Source: Himantopus leucocephalus | Lineage: Eukaryota > Chordata > Aves > Charadriiformes > Recurvirostridae | Length of the DNA: 64,000 bases | NCBI GenBank assembly: GCA_003993805.1 | Contig: RSEF01000012.1 | Span: 1,853,832 to 1,917,831, forward strand | Direction of reading: 5' to 3' | In this document: piece after piece, positions 12,346 to 26,240 of the stretch | How positions within the stretch are numbered: the stretch's first letter is position 1 | Layout of the letters: each line of letters begins with the position of its first letter | Position numbers and translations under genes: made by a program | The notes under the pieces: model-generated | Database searches by the model: none | The model's input: only the letters and a program-made list of their open reading frames with translations | What the model was told of the DNA's origin: nothing

Positions 12346-15300
12346 TCTTCTCCTAGTCCCTCTTTCACCCTCACAAATGATCATTTGTTATTATTTTTTT
12401 AAGGTTCTAATTTAACCAAGCCATAGTTTCCGCTACCTCTGGAATCAATATTTTCTCTGTCTTTTGACAATTTTTTTTATTTTATTTTTACATGCGGTCT
12501 CCAAAAGGGTATAATTTACAGTTAATACCATGCAATCAAAGACAATGGCAGGATTCCTGTGAGCAGAGCAATCCTGGCTTCCTAATCATGGCTCTCATGC
12601 TCTACAGAAGAATTACAATCCAGCTCAAAGAACAGTGAATACCTTTTCCCACAAACACACACATCTTAGTATTTTAAAGTTGTATTGAATGAGAAAAATC
12701 TATGCCTCTCTCTGCTCAGAAGGACAGGACAGTCTAATCACCCCTTGGAAGAGGTACCACGAGAAAAGAAGACTCCCCAGCTGGGCACGGCATAGCCCAT
12801 ACTGCATTTTTGCACGTCATTTGTGTTCAGAAAGAATATCTTTAGGTGTGCAAGGTCCTTTTCAGCACCATTTTGTGACAAAGACTAGCTGTCTAGTGAC
12901 CTCAGTGGAGCCCTGCCTTGCTAGGAACTGATGCAAGATGACTAAATTCGCATCTCATAGTCTGCTGAGTAATCATTATACCCAGCAGAGTAGTAATACC
13001 AGGTGTACTTCCTGCTATATTTTCCACACTCAGGAGATGAGTCCCACATAATACCTCTGACTTAAAAGAAAACAAAAGCAGGGAAATAAGGCAAGGGCTA
13101 CTTTGGTTTGAGGTGATTCTGCAGGACTCAAATAAAGGGAAAGCACTGCGACCTTTGTGAGCGGAAGTGAGCGGAATCCAGAGGAATCTGCCCTAAGACC
13201 TAGATGAACAGAACACACAACTTCAAACTCATGTGTTAAGACATCCCTAAAACACACAGGTACGTGTGCAAGGCCATTAGCATCTCTGCTGCTAGAGAGG
13301 ATGAGAGGGCTGAGCTTTCAATTTTGGTGAAAGGAATCTGGGTACATCATGGCATTGATGCATTTTGTTCTGCATTATTCTCTCTTAAGCACTGTCTTTC
13401 CCTACTTGCAATGGCTTTGTTGGAGGACAATTACCTTCACTAAATGAAAACGACCAGAATGTGTCAAGTGTCAAGTAAAAAGCAATATACAAAGCAGCCA
13501 GAAATAAAGTATAGGGTAGGGAGCAGTCCAATTCTTCACTTTTCACGAGGACAAATACAATTAATCTGCTGCTGCAGCAACAGCTATTCCACTAGTTGTG
13601 GAGTGGAGAGCATCAGTGATCTTACTCTTTTACAGGATGATACGAAATGGAACAACATCAGGGCACAACATTAGAGTGGTTTGCTCAACATGTGAGGGCT
13701 TATGTATGTTCACTTGGCAAATGGCTGGAGTAGTGTGAGAGGCTTCTACTCTCAAGCTGTTTGTCACCCTCCCTCTGCCAAAGGAGGCAAGGTTTGTAGC
13801 AGAATTGCTGGGAGCTGCTTAGCCTACTTCACAGCAGCAGAGCAGTGACTTTGTACACTTTAGGCAGCTCTTAGGCAAAACTGCTGGACTTCACCCTGTA
13901 AGCTATGGTAGCAGTAATCCTTGGAAAAGGAATCATAAAGACAAGCTGGAACAACTTTAATATCTTATTTTGCTCCGCTCCTTTACCAAGTCAACTTGTG
14001 TCAAAATGAGGTGTTAGCGCATTTGGGGGAGTTTCTGTTCACACATTCTGAACTCTCTTGCTGCAACCAGTCTTTTCTCAATGAAACCAAATTTTTTTGA
14101 TCTTCATCTTGCAGTTCTCCAGAAGTACGAGATGCCATGCCTTTATCAGTGTCCCAGTAAGAAAAGAAAGTCTATTTACTTTGACTCCCACTTTTAACTA
14201 AATATAATATGACCTAAAATCAAGTGGCTCCTTAGATTTTCCTTTTTATGTTCTCATAGGAATTTATAGAGAAAACATAGAGTTCTACCCATCAGAACAG
14301 ACTGTTCTCCTACAGCATCTCACCAAAAGACTGCCAGGAAAAAAGAAAAAAATCTCTGTCCCACCTTAGAAGAGGCTGTCCAGCAATGAAGATGCGCTAG
14401 CTATTTCCCCTAGTCTTATTGTTCCTGTCCCAAGCTCTGTCTCAAGAAGTGTTTACATCACAAATTGTTGATAATTGGGAGAATATACCAAGAGAAAATC
14501 ACTCAGTACATGCCCTGTTTCCCATATAGTTCCCTAGCAATTTGCTACAGACTACTGTCAGAGAAGAACTAGTAGCAAACACACACAGAAGTCACATTAG
14601 GTAACACAAGGGAGATGTAAATAAATTGCAGAAAATCCAGAAAAGGTGCAGCAGAGTTGGTGCAAAAATTCAGAGCTACTGGCTTTGATATGAGTTTCAG
14701 GGAATGGAAGGGTGTATCTGTGAGAAGGGCAACCCAGGGAGAGAGGATAATGCTTAGTATATAGTGCATTCAAGAGGAATTGAAGGGGAACAAAGGCATG
14801 GCCAACAGTGTATCCATGTGCTGCAGACAGGCAATTACTCTATAAATCACAGTTAAAGGAGACCTCTACTAGCCAGCGCTAACCACAGTCCCTTACCTTC
14901 TCTGAGGGTCAGCCACTGTGATCACAGGCAAAGCCAGAGATTTGGCAGGGCAAAAATTGATATACTAAATACTAAGACAGATAGGCCAGCAGGCACTAAC
15001 CAGGCACTAACCCCTGAGACCACAAGTCCCNGTACTAAGACAGATAGGCCAGCATCAGCACTAACCCCTGAGACCACAAGTCCCTGAAAAAGTAGGAGCA
15101 ACTCTGCTGACTGAAGGTGCCTTGAGGGGACAAGTTCTGAAATTGATGCAGATTAGATGATGGGATACCTGACCTGAAGGGGGGTGGCCACAAGGGCATG
15201 ATGAGCTGTTCTTGAGAAGCACGGGCTAAACCACTTACCATGATGGTTTCATTGCAGGGAACAGTCATGCACTATTAGTGCTGAAAGATTTCCCAGCCCT

Positions 15301-18300
15301 AACGGCTAGGATTTTAAGAATCTATTTAACTTTGATAGTCTATAGCCCATCACTGGGAGTCTGCTTAAAGGTGTGATTGCTCTTCTTTGTATTGGAATTG
15401 CTGACAGATCCTTAACTATTATGGCGCTTACCAGCAGTAACCCATTTAAATAGAAAGAAAGAGAAGAGCATAAATGGCTTGTGCTGTTTGAATTTGATTT
15501 ACCCAGCAGCAGAAAAAAGTTCCATGTATAGATCCTTGCTACACTATCCAGACCAAGAGTTTGCCCTGCTCTTTGTATACGGGTATACTATAAAGTTAGA
15601 AAATGCATTGTCCTGGAGAAAGGATGCTACGCTGATGGGAATTTTGGTGCTGGTTGTTTTTGAACTGCAATATGTGGCATTGTAATTCTGTGTCAGTGAT
15701 TTAAATGCACCGATAGAGTTGGTGACAGCTTAAACGGCTCCAGCCCCCAGCCTTCCCTCACCCCTCCTCCCTGCCTGCAGTTCGTCTCTCTTAGGGATGG
15801 AAGGCTGACAAGTTCTGTGCAGGAACAATGGAGAGTGGGAGAGTAGGTGGAGAGACCGGTAATTGTTTAGGGTGGGGTTTTTCTAGTGTTGTTTTAAAAT
15901 ATGAGCAAATATGGAGACATTCCACCTTTTTTCGCACTGAAGTGCAACTAGCTGTGAACCCCAACAGAGGCTGACTGCATGGCCATGCACCCTATTGCCC
16001 CTGCCCTCCAAGTGGGAGGAATGAAGAGAAAGAGAGAAGGTGATTGAGTGGCCCTACAAGCTGCTTTCATCACACTGTACCTGCTCTGCAGTGACAGGCT
16101 TCTGACAGCAGACAGCCATCTCTCTAAATCAATCGTCTGCTTTCTTGCTGCTTATTCCCCTCCCACCTCCTGCTAGTACACAGCAATGCCAAGCACACTG
16201 TGTGACAAGAGACCTTCAGATGCTGCCTTTCCCCTCCTGTGTTACTGAAGGCTAGCCAGGTGTGCTGCTCTGTCTGCTTGTTTGGAGCCACTCAAAGGGA
16301 TGTGATGGGTCACTACCTGGATCCTTAGGAAGGCTGAAAGACAAAGTGGGCAACTGCAAGTGCAGGTGATGAAAATAATCATTGCTTCTCTTAAAATGCT
16401 TACAATGAAGGCTGTCACTCAAACACTAGAGGGGCAAGAAGACAAGTCAAGGCTGGAAAAATACAGATGCAGAACACACACACAGACACACAGCAGGACT
16501 GAACCCTACTGGGAAATAAGGTATCAAAGCATCTTGTTATCACTGTCTCCCGTATTAATAACATCAGTGACTTCAGGTACAACCTCAGCAACTCTGGAAT
16601 GGTCTAAAAATACTGAGTGACGGATGGTGTAGTACCATGCTCCTGATTTACATTTGTTAGAAGCAAACATCCACAACTCACTGAGAGTAAATATGAGATG
16701 CTGTCATCCCTAACTGGTGGGAATAAAAAATGTATTACCCTGCTCTTTATCATGTGCCCTGACTCTATTTACACTTTTTCTCTCTCATGCATGCTGATAT
16801 AGATATAATGGAAATGGAAAGGGTATGGAAAGGATATCCATCAGAGAGAGAAAAAGTCAGTGACTCAGGTTAATCTTATATCTTGAAAAAGTCAGTGGTA
16901 GGTGTGTTTACTTTGGACATCTAGACCTCAGCACTTCATGAGGTCACTCATAGCACAAGTTACATACTCGGCTTCTCTGTGTTAGACAGGTAACTACACA
17001 GGTATGGCATGAAAAAAAGATGCCTTCTGTAAAAAAGATGTAGAAGACTCATGAGTCTGCCACTGTAAGCAGTAGCAGATTTCGAAAGCCTAGATTCATT
17101 GCATCCAACTTCAGCTACTTAAATTCAGCATCTGAGATGGAACCTTATCATGCTAGGCTCCCTGTGCAGTATGGGGAGTGTAGAGCAGATCTTTAATAGC
17201 CTCTTGCTTTCCATGGACCACATAAAGAACCTAGGATAACTACATTCTCAGTTGAGGCACCTCAGGTAAGTGCCTGAAGTTAGCTGGGGTGAATCTAGAT
17301 TAGTATTCCCTGATTTCACCTTGCAGGCTACCCTCTCTCTCTCACTTCTGACAGGCAGATTCTTCCCTCTGGTTAGCCCACAGTACCAAAACCCACTGCT
17401 CATTCACTATATTTACAAGCAAGCTCCTTCACATTCTTTAACCTTAGGAGCAATTCTCCACAAACATCCAAAAAGGCACATAATTTTCCATCAAATTCCT
17501 TCTTTTTCAAACTCTAGGTTCTTAGGCAGGTTAGGCTGCTGGAATGGGGTGACTGCTCTTGACTAACTCTATATGAGGAACATAGGTTCCCCCATAGGTT
17601 AGGGATTTGTCCCCTCAGCGGAGGGACAGCAATGACTGCCAATGGCAGGAAGAAGCGCTCAGAAGCTCAAAAGAATGGATAATGTGGTCAAGGACAATTG
17701 TCAGCAGAGGGGGAGGCTCCAGGGGGTTGAAGGAAGGGAGCACACAGCTGAGGAGAGCTGCTTGTGCACCGTGGATAAGTTAGGGTTACAAACTGCTGCA
17801 GACTGAGGATTTGGCACCTGGCATGTGGAGCGGGGTTGGATTCTGGCCAACCCCTGCCCAGCCATAGCTCTGGGGCAAGAAGAGCTGCGCAAAGAAAGCT
17901 CTGCCAAACCACCTTAATGAAAAGACTGAAATTAGCGACACTCCCAGCTGCTTGTTTAAAATGACAATGTTTTTATTAGTGCTAAAATAGAATGGGAAAG
18001 AGAAGGAGTGTTGTGTAAAGTGTGTGCTGGCCTTTGTGCCTGCTGCTGGGGGTGTGATCAACAACACCAGCTGGCAGCTCTTCAGTTAAGAAAAAAAAAA
18101 TAATACAGTCCTGGAGAATGCAATGTGAACAAGAGCAAGCAGAGCACTCAGCGCAGGAAAAACAGCTGGCGAGGGACCCAGGCTGTCAAGGCACAAATTG
18201 TAGTCAAAGCCAATAAGAATTTCCTCCTAATGCACAGGAAGTTCTCTCCACCACTCCAGATTCCCCACATGCTCCTTCTTGGCCTCCCACCATCCTGCTT

Positions 18301-18977
18301 TTGGTAGTGCAAAAGTAGATACCTGGAGACACGCTGCCCATACACACCTTGGCCCGGAATACAACCATGGGGTGAGGAGTGGAGAGAGGACTCTGGCACA
18401 CACTGCAGGTTTGCAAGTTTGGTGGTTCATGCAAGGTTTGGGACTTGGGAACTAGTGTCCTGGGAAAACAACTCATTGACCAGAAAAATGTACATGGTCC
18501 AGTCCTGCAGACCTCCACTGCTGTGGCAGCCTCAGGCTCCCATCCAGCTCTGCGAACGTTTCACACACTCACAGCTCCACCTGCCATTTCTGTCCTGCAA
18601 TCCAATGCAGCTCAGCTGCAATTTCACTCAGTTCTGCCCTGAAGCTTCCCCTGTTTTCCAGTTCTGCACCACATAGATGATGTAAATCCAGTTCCTCCCT
18701 GCAACACCCTCAAGTGTTCTAGAAGTCATTTTATTTTGATCAAAGTCAGTCAGCTATGGGCAAAATATGTGGTGTGTTGTTTGCAGTACACCTGTACTGA
18801 TGCATTCACAGCATATTTATCACCAAAGAAGACAAGCAATTTTTTCTCCCCTTGATTTGATCTACTAATTAAACCTATTTTTATAGAGATTGAGGGCATT
18901 CAAAGCCTAAAGACCATCTTTGTTTGTTAAAGCCAACAAGGTAAGACAGAAGCAGGCTGCAGAAAGAGTTTATTAGC
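12346..18977. other. Non-coding DNA with one assembly join
   Basis: Apart from the single-N join at 15031 and small simple repeats, nothing is recognisable. A tandem 10-bp duplication of gtgagcggaa lies at 13157-13176, and a short CA-rich run sits near 16476-16495. Several overlapping frames at 17.7-18.7 kb on both strands show locally low stop density, but their translations resemble no protein family. Confidence 0.6.
14970..15084. other. Single-N join flanked by a duplicated segment (probable assembly artefact)
   Basis: The N at 15031 separates two near-copies. Copy 1 (14970-15030) and copy 2 (15033-15084) both begin tactaagacagataggcc and both end cctgagaccacaagtccc. Copy 1 has an extra unit of about 11 bp (aggcactaacc repeated) where copy 2 has atcagcactaac. 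Overlapping contig ends that were not merged, or two alleles placed in series, explain this better than a true tandem duplication. Confidence 0.8.
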
Positions 18978-19055
18978 TTGGGAATAAAACCCTTCTCTGA
19001 CACCGACCTACTCTATGACTTTGAGCATCTTACTTTACCATGCGTGACAAATACC
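18978..19055 (+). repeat. MIR/CORE-SINE-like fragment (weak)
   Basis: The stretch has ccttctctgacaccgacct followed by tatgactttgagcatctta. This is the MIR-style 'tctgccact.. tgtgacttgggcaagtcact' spacing with heavy decay. Confidence 0.45.
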
Positions 19056-21649
19056 AATTAACTTGCTGCATACGCCACTAAGAAGTTGTTAGCATACACT
19101 GTGATGAGAAACGAAATGTGAGAACTTTGAAAAAATCAGCTGGGAGGTCAGATCTGGGCTAAAGTGCCCACATGTATCTTTAACTGAGTGATAACTCAGA
19201 CTTTGAAAGAAAAAAGGTGAGTTTAAAAAATTAAATCAAGAAATAATTGTGCAGCCTTTAGCTCTAGATAATGGCAGCGTGAGAAGTGGGATAATTAAAT
19301 GATTGATATGATTTCAGAAAGAAAACACACTTTTCCTGGGCATGCACAAGGTTATCTGTGTCATTTAATTAACCTGCATGCAGGAGAGGAATTCTCTGCT
19401 GTTATCTCTTGATCCCAGTCCTGTGATGTCTGCTGGGGGTTATTTTTTGTTTTTATTTTCAGAGCTAGCTTGTGGTTTGTTTTGTGGTGGGGTTTTTTTT
19501 CCCCCTAGGGATCAGCAAGAGCTGAAGAGATTGCTACAAAACAGAAGAGAAATATCTGTGAAAGATTGTTTAGGATGGTACTAACGGGGGAATGCTTTAT
19601 ATCAGTTGTCTTGTGTGGTATACTGATGAGGTTGCTGCCTCAGTTCCTTTCCTGTTGTGGGGAAACAATGTCATTTTGCTAGTTCAGCATTGTGGGTAAG
19701 GGGGAAGAGCAATCAGTGCACTACCCTCTAATCTCCATGATGTAAGCGAGCACAGGCTCCCCTACTGCCTCTTGCCTATTAACTGTGGGAGTCTTCTCAT
19801 CACCAGCAATCTGCTTCAGCCACTGCTATGTTCCTCGGTTTCAGCCCTCTCCTACCTAACCCCTCACTCTGCAGCCCTTCCTTTTTTCCCCAGCACCATC
19901 CCTGAACAGATCTGTGCTTCTCACTGGAAACAAGCTCCACTATTCCCTGAAGGCTGCACCTCTCTTTTCCAGCTGCCCCTCTGTCAGGCTTTAGTTTTAT
20001 TTGTTCTTGACTCCCAATATGCAGACAGAGCTGTGCCTATTTACAGAAAGAAATATGGGAGTCTCTGGGGAGAGAACCAGACAAGCAGGGAGCTGAGGAA
20101 AGGACTCTAACGTGCAGGTCTGGGACACTGGCCAAGGCATCAGTCTTCCAGTGAAGTATATAAAAATTCAGAACAGTCCCAGCCAAACCAGCACAGCTTC
20201 TTTGCTCTCGTCCTTAGCAGAAGTGCCAATGAACACCTCAGCCATGAAGGCTCAGCTTCCTTCTGTCTCCCCTGCGCATGATGGTGGCTCAGCTGTAAGG
20301 TGGCACCGGGTGACAGAAATCTACCCCTACAGTATTTGTTCTGTCCAAAACTCTCATCAGCCCAATATTTACATACAAGAAAGACAAGGGACCTCAGGGA
20401 CTGCTGCAAGAGTGGAAGGCTCTGCTCAAGCTTTCCTTTCAAATTTGGTCTTTCTAAAACACATCCCAAGCCGTGTGTGCTACAAACCAGCACTTCTATT
20501 GAAGATGTCAAGTACCAATATAAATCACGAGCGATGAGTCTATATATAGTAGACAGGCATGTATGGGGGGAAAGGGAGAAGATAGACAGATAGAAGTGTG
20601 CTGTAGAAATGTTTCCTAGAAGCTTTTGACGGTGCTCTTCTATCCTTGTCAGGAAAAACAGGAATATGTCTGAAAGCTCATATACCCAGCTTAAAAACGC
20701 CTTATCCAGCTTAAAATTCATCTCTGTGTCTTCCTGTTAGGTGTCTACATACAGACTCAGTGGCATCATGTATTTTTATACCATTAGCATTGGTGCATCA
20801 GCCCTCTAACCAAGCCACAGAAATCAAAGGTTGCTTCTGCAAAGCCTTATTTACAGTAAAGGGAGTCGAAAATCTGTTTAAAAGAAGTGATCCCTCCAAT
20901 CTGGTCTGAATAGCAAGGCAGTTTGGGACTGAGAAGTGGCAGGGCACAGGGCTGTTGTGCTTATGTTTATGAAGTTCTGTTCTCATTTTGTGATTTTTGC
21001 AATGCCTAAGCTTGCTGATACTTGCTTTGTGCCAGTACAACAACAGTGATGCAATCCTATTGGACGTGGTCATCAAGGCTTCGAGGAATGGCAGCACTAG
21101 AAACAATTTTCAATGTTTAAAAATAAAAATTTGATGCTATATAGTACACATTCATTCTGGGAACTCTTCCTTCCTTCATCAAATCACAGCTTTAGGTGGC
21201 AAATTAAAATCAGATTACTGAAATGGTTATCATCCCTACCCAATTGCAAAGTCATTCTACGTTAACACGCCAGGCTGAAAACGGTGGCTCAGGAGCTGAC
21301 TCACAAGCAGATCAGACACCCATGCCTTGAGGGCAGTAGTGTCAGTCAGAGGAGAAGGGAAGAAAGACGGGAGAGGTAACCACTTAAAGTTGTTTGACCT
21401 TAATCTAGCACAATTCTGTCACACCCTTCAGGAAAACCTGTGTTGACCCTCTTTAAGCCTGAAACAATCTCACAGGCCAGAAGGAAGCTGGGATGTCTTG
21501 ACAGAACAGGTGTTGGGCTGATCAGGTTTTGCGGTGAGTGGGGCAGCCCCACTGTACTGGATTTTTCTATCTACGAGAAAAGCGTGCTTTTCTCTAGAAA
21601 GGCTGATAAACTTAACCACTGAATAATAGAAGGGAAACAGCCTTGTAGT
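19056..21649. other. Non-coding DNA; contains the longest gap-free open frame in the window
   Basis: The frame at 20140-20721 (minus, ATG start, 193 codons) overlaps plus-strand frames of 141 and 97 codons, so stop codons are simply sparse here. The translation has hydrophobic stretches but no family I recognise. A perfect 12-bp palindrome, cctgcatgcagg, is at 19373-19384. No other element is visible. Confidence 0.6.
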
Positions 21650-21742
21650 GATTTTTGCAAAGGCATGTAGCAAACCAGTAGCAAAGATGGAGTTAAAATT
21701 CAAGCTTCCTAAGTCCCAGTCCCATCCATTAGAACACACTGC
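21650..21742 (-). repeat. MIR/CORE-SINE-like fragment
   Basis: On the plus strand it reads tagcaaaccagtagcaaag, then atggagttaaaattcaag and agtcccagtcccatccatta gaacacactg. This is the reverse complement of the MIR 5' half, with the characteristic 'cagtgg cagagc.. tgaacccaggtctcctgactcccagtcc.. accactagaccacactg' order. Confidence 0.7.
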
Positions 21743-24700
21743 CTGTAATCTAAGTGTAGTGCAAACATCCAATTGATAAGCTTTTTACAACAGAGATGAC
21801 GCAGTGGAAACTATAATCTGTTGGATATGCTGCTTTGTGGCCAGGAGAGGATTCTGTCGTAAATTTAGGGTTTTTTTTTAAACTAGACAGATTAGGTTGC
21901 CTCCCCTGGAATACTAAAACAGAAAAAAAAAGAAAAAAAAGGACAAATTATATTTGTCAGCTCTGTCCACAAACCAGACACAGTATTTGACCTCCCTGCC
22001 CCTTTCCTGGGTCTATGAGAACCACAGGACTTGCATGGGAATTGTGGTGAGAGGCAGACACAGCAGTGAACAGTGAATGTCATGATGGGGACTCATCACA
22101 ACTGTCAGCAGTGACTTAGTCCTACTGGGTCATGCTCCTGATGAAGAATGGAGTGAGCCTGAGCAGTGGTGACTTTGCTGTAGCAGGCCCAGTGTAAATA
22201 TGACAGAAAGTCCTATGTAACTATGGAAGAAAGGTCCTTATGGAGCCTTCCCCCATCCTGGAAACTCTGCCTAGAGGGCAGGGGAGAAAGGGGCACAAGG
22301 ACTGTCCTAAGGCATGAAATGACAGATCAAGGTCAAGTACTTTGCAGAGCCAAATGAGGCAATGAGATTATTTTGAAAATTTATTCAAGAATACAACTTG
22401 TGGATATTCTAGGGGTGACATCTACAGATAAAATCATTATCTGCCCTGGAGAATAGCAGTCAGGAAAAGGATTATCAAGGAAGTATATATGAGCTACACA
22501 GGCACATTTCACTGCCATGAGATCTTAGTTTCCAGTTCGCATGTTCCTAAGGGCTATTTATTCTTTTTAAAAGAATAGTTAGTCAAAACTGGGAGCCTGC
22601 AGAAAGGAAGAAAAATTACAGATACAATCAGCTATCTCTTCTGCAGTTGCTTGTATTTACAAGAATAAACAAAGTCCTGAATGTTAAAGGATGGGAGAAT
22701 CCAGAAAAACAGAGCTGGGATAAAGTTTTCATCTGAGCCTCAGCTGAGATGGGGGATTTTCAGCAGAGTCCCTGGAATAGAGGTGCCCCATTAGACTGCA
22801 CACCCCAAAAAGCAGCACAACCCCTTGTCCTCTCTTCTCCTCTGAGGCCTCATTGAAGAATTTCAACTGTTTGGCAAGTCACAGACCTTCCACAGAGCAG
22901 GAGATGCATTTGCAGCACAACGCCTTTGTGTAAGACATGCAGATTCAATGACAGCAGCACATGAGGAGGCCAAATGAGTGACACACACAATGTCACGTGT
23001 GTGACCTGACATATGTGCAGTGTGGTGTTCTAGGGAAACAAAAGGCAGACACGTTTAGCCTACAGAGCCCCTGACAAGGCTCCTTGAGGAGCCTGGCTCA
23101 GGCTGAGACACTAACTATAGAGTGCCTCTGAGAGAAAAGGCCAGAGGCTTGCTGTTTCACAGTCAATTTCTGAGTCACTGAAATGCTAAAGATAAAAAGA
23201 AACAGCAAAATATTGTGCACAAATTTGGAGATGGTAATAAACTTTTCTCAGTTCTATCCCTGCTCTTTCTGTTTCCTTCTATGTCACACCCATGACACAT
23301 GTTTCAGTGCCATTGGCAAGCTGAAGGAGCCTGAAACCAACCCTCTCCAACCACTAGCACTTACTCTCTCAAGCTTGCAGAGCCAGCAATGTTAAGAAAG
23401 CAGCTACAGAAGAGCATGTGACAACAAAATAAAGTTAATTTGCTGCAATGTGATATTTAACCAGAAGAAAATAACACAGCAAGGCCCTAGCTTTTGGACT
23501 ATTACCCACAATCCCTTGCACATGATAGCAGTGACAAAGTGTCAGCTTCCATATGCTGTATTACAGTGACACTTGCCATGCTAAACGCTGATTAGAATTA
23601 AAATGGAAATGACATCTATGTGCATTACTCTGCCATTAATCTTGATGTCCTACATTTTATGTTGACAGTGGGCTTTTGCGGGGGGAGCCTGAAAAGATAC
23701 GGGGTTGTGGGGTTTTTTTTGCAGTTGTTATTATAGAAGCAAACATGGTTCTGAACATGAGCATAACATAGTGAATTACAGGCCTCTTCGTATCTCAGAA
23801 AGAAGACAAGGTCTTTGTACTGCGACTTGTTGGACAGAGAGCCCAGTTTCAGAAAAATACTTGTATGACTGTGTGTGCAGTAAATTTTTGCGACTAAAAT
23901 GGAAATTTGATGTGACATTATCATGAGTTTATTCAAATATTTGATGCAGGTGCCTGGAAATCACGTAACTACCTTACACTGTTACTGACTGTACCATAAT
24001 TGTGTACACAAGTGATGTTCACAAATGGAGCGTGGTTGATTAGAAAATGAGACCTATGAGATGAAATTCTTCCTAACTGCTGTGGAGTGGCTGAATGGAG
24101 AAGTTCACCTTCAGGAAAAGGTATGCATTGAACAGAACATTGTTCCAAACCTATGGAAGGGTCAATTCACATCAAACATCCTGGGGTCTCTGAGGAAATC
24201 TACAACAATGACACAAGCCCTTTCCACTCATGTTAACAGTACCTACTCACTGGTTTAAAGCTAAGCCTCAAAGGCAGGCCAAGAACAGATCGTCTCTTCT
24301 CTGGTCTACTTCCTTACTGAGTTCTGTTGAAAGTCCCTTTCTCGGGATAACACCATAAACACCCTTTTTGGGAGGGGCAGGTATTTTAAAAGATCAGTAA
24401 TCCTTTAGTGAGGAGGTTACCTCTCATCCACTACAGAACTGGAGTAGCCAGAACTCATCCTGATTTAGATTAGGGCCTGTGTTTGACCTGTCTCTGCAAG
24501 TCAAGTGTCCTTGGTCCTCCCACAGAACCACAGTCCAGAATGGGGAGTGGAAAATGTTTAAACTATTAGATTTTCCTGAAATCACCACCTCTTTGAACTC
24601 TGAAACTGCTGATGAAAATTTTTCTTTTTAACAAAAAAAAATACAGGAAGACTGCAAGGCAGTTTAGGCTAAAACTAAAATGAAATTCAGCCATTTCCCT

Positions 24701-26114
24701 CCCTTTCCTCAGTACAAGATCTGCTTACACAGCAACAGGCAACAACTAACCTAATGCATTACTATTGCACAAAGGAGAAATACAAGTGTAAGGGCTAAGA
24801 GCTGCACCCTCCCAGCCAAGAGGCCTTGCAAAGCTGCCTGATCTCACGTGCAGAAGCTTGGTGGGATGGGTCCATCAGGGTCCATCAGTGCATAGGGGCT
24901 AGCTCACAGCCTGATAGCTCTCCTGTGCTCCATGAGGAAGTGGTGACATGGTTACAGTATCAGAGCCATTCTACAATCTACCTTTTTGTCCTTGCCAGTA
25001 GATCAGATTCAGGAAAATATTCAGACCTGTGCTTTACTTTGCCTATTCCTGTACATACAGTAAGATGATTTAGGTGCTAAAGTATAAGAATATATGTATG
25101 CCACATCATGGATGAATTCCAGAATCAGATCTATAAATATCATTAGGAACTGTTCTATCCCACCTTAATTCTGCCCCAAGCCCCTGGTCTCTCTTCTTTC
25201 TACAGAAGCATTCCCACCCAGGCTCCAGGCATAATGGATAGCTTCCCCCTCTCTTATCTCATCCCTACAACACTAAGGCATAACCAGGGGCTTGGAGGGG
25301 AGGGAAGAAGATGCCTGTAGTGCCTGTAAAGTTGGAGATAACGTTTAAGCTTTGTTACACCGATGAGGCTGCATTAAGCTCCCACGACCTTGAGCGAGAG
25401 CTGCAGCTTGGGTTCCTCTCCTAAAGACTTTAATAAAGTGAAAAATTGTTTCAATACAAAATGTGATATTGGGACATTGTTCGTGCATATATTGAGCTTA
25501 AGTCAAATATTCTGTGTCCTCAAATCCGACTGATTAATAATTAGAACCAGAAATTCTGTCTTTACTCTAATGTGTTTAGGAAAACTGATGGATTTAATTT
25601 TTTTTATCAGCCAAAAGTAAGAAAATGTAATCTTTCTTAAAGTATCTAATACAACAATGCAGAATAATTAGTTTCTATGAAAACGGGCATAATGGGACAG
25701 AATAACAAATCACTTTCTGTTTTGTATCTGTCCGTCTGATGGAGGAGAGATTTACTATACAGTATAGTGCATGATGCTGTAGGAAATATCAGGCAATAGA
25801 AGAAATCTATAAGGGGATAAAGTATTTCCAGCTGTGCATTATAAAGGAGCGTTTCATCTCATGACAAAGCTTCAGGGATAGGTCCATGGAATTATCAGGC
25901 AAAAAGCAGCCCTCTTAGGATTACAACTTGCCAAAATACGTTGGCCCCTAAAGCTCCAATTCTGCATCCTCCATGGTAGTATTCCCATTTACAAATCTGT
26001 GCACTTATGGAGTGTTGTAGTTTACCCTTTTCTTCCATCTCTTTTGATGCCTTAGACACATGAATGAACTGAAAGGGGCTGTTCTTCTCACTTGGGCAGT
26101 GTAATACACATTTT
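21743..26114. other. Non-coding DNA
   Basis: No element is identified. An 8-bp-arm GC-rich inverted repeat with a 2-nt loop (aggctcct tg aggagcct) is at 23077-23094. A tandem 10-bp duplication (gtccatcagg) occurs near 24869. The AT-rich stretch at about 25440-25860 looks like possible conserved non-coding DNA and is discussed in the findings. Open frames do not exceed about 103 codons and match nothing. Confidence 0.6.
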
Positions 26115-26240
26115 GTATCTGCATAAGCCAAGGCACAGTGAGATATATTGGCATGGCCAAGGCCATGTGACAGGTAGCTAGCTGCCTGAGCCTGGATCAG
26201 AATCAAGTTCACTGCCAACAGACTTAACCCAAAGCCCTCT
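26115..26240 (-). repeat. MIR/CORE-SINE-like fragment (weak)
   Basis: The plus-strand order is ctgcataagccaaggcac, then ggccaaggccatgtgacag, then ctggatcagaatcaagttc and acagacttaaccc. This follows the reversed MIR pattern (gaggcaca, cccaaggtcacacagc, gaacccaggtct, cttaacca) with substantial decay. Confidence 0.5.
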
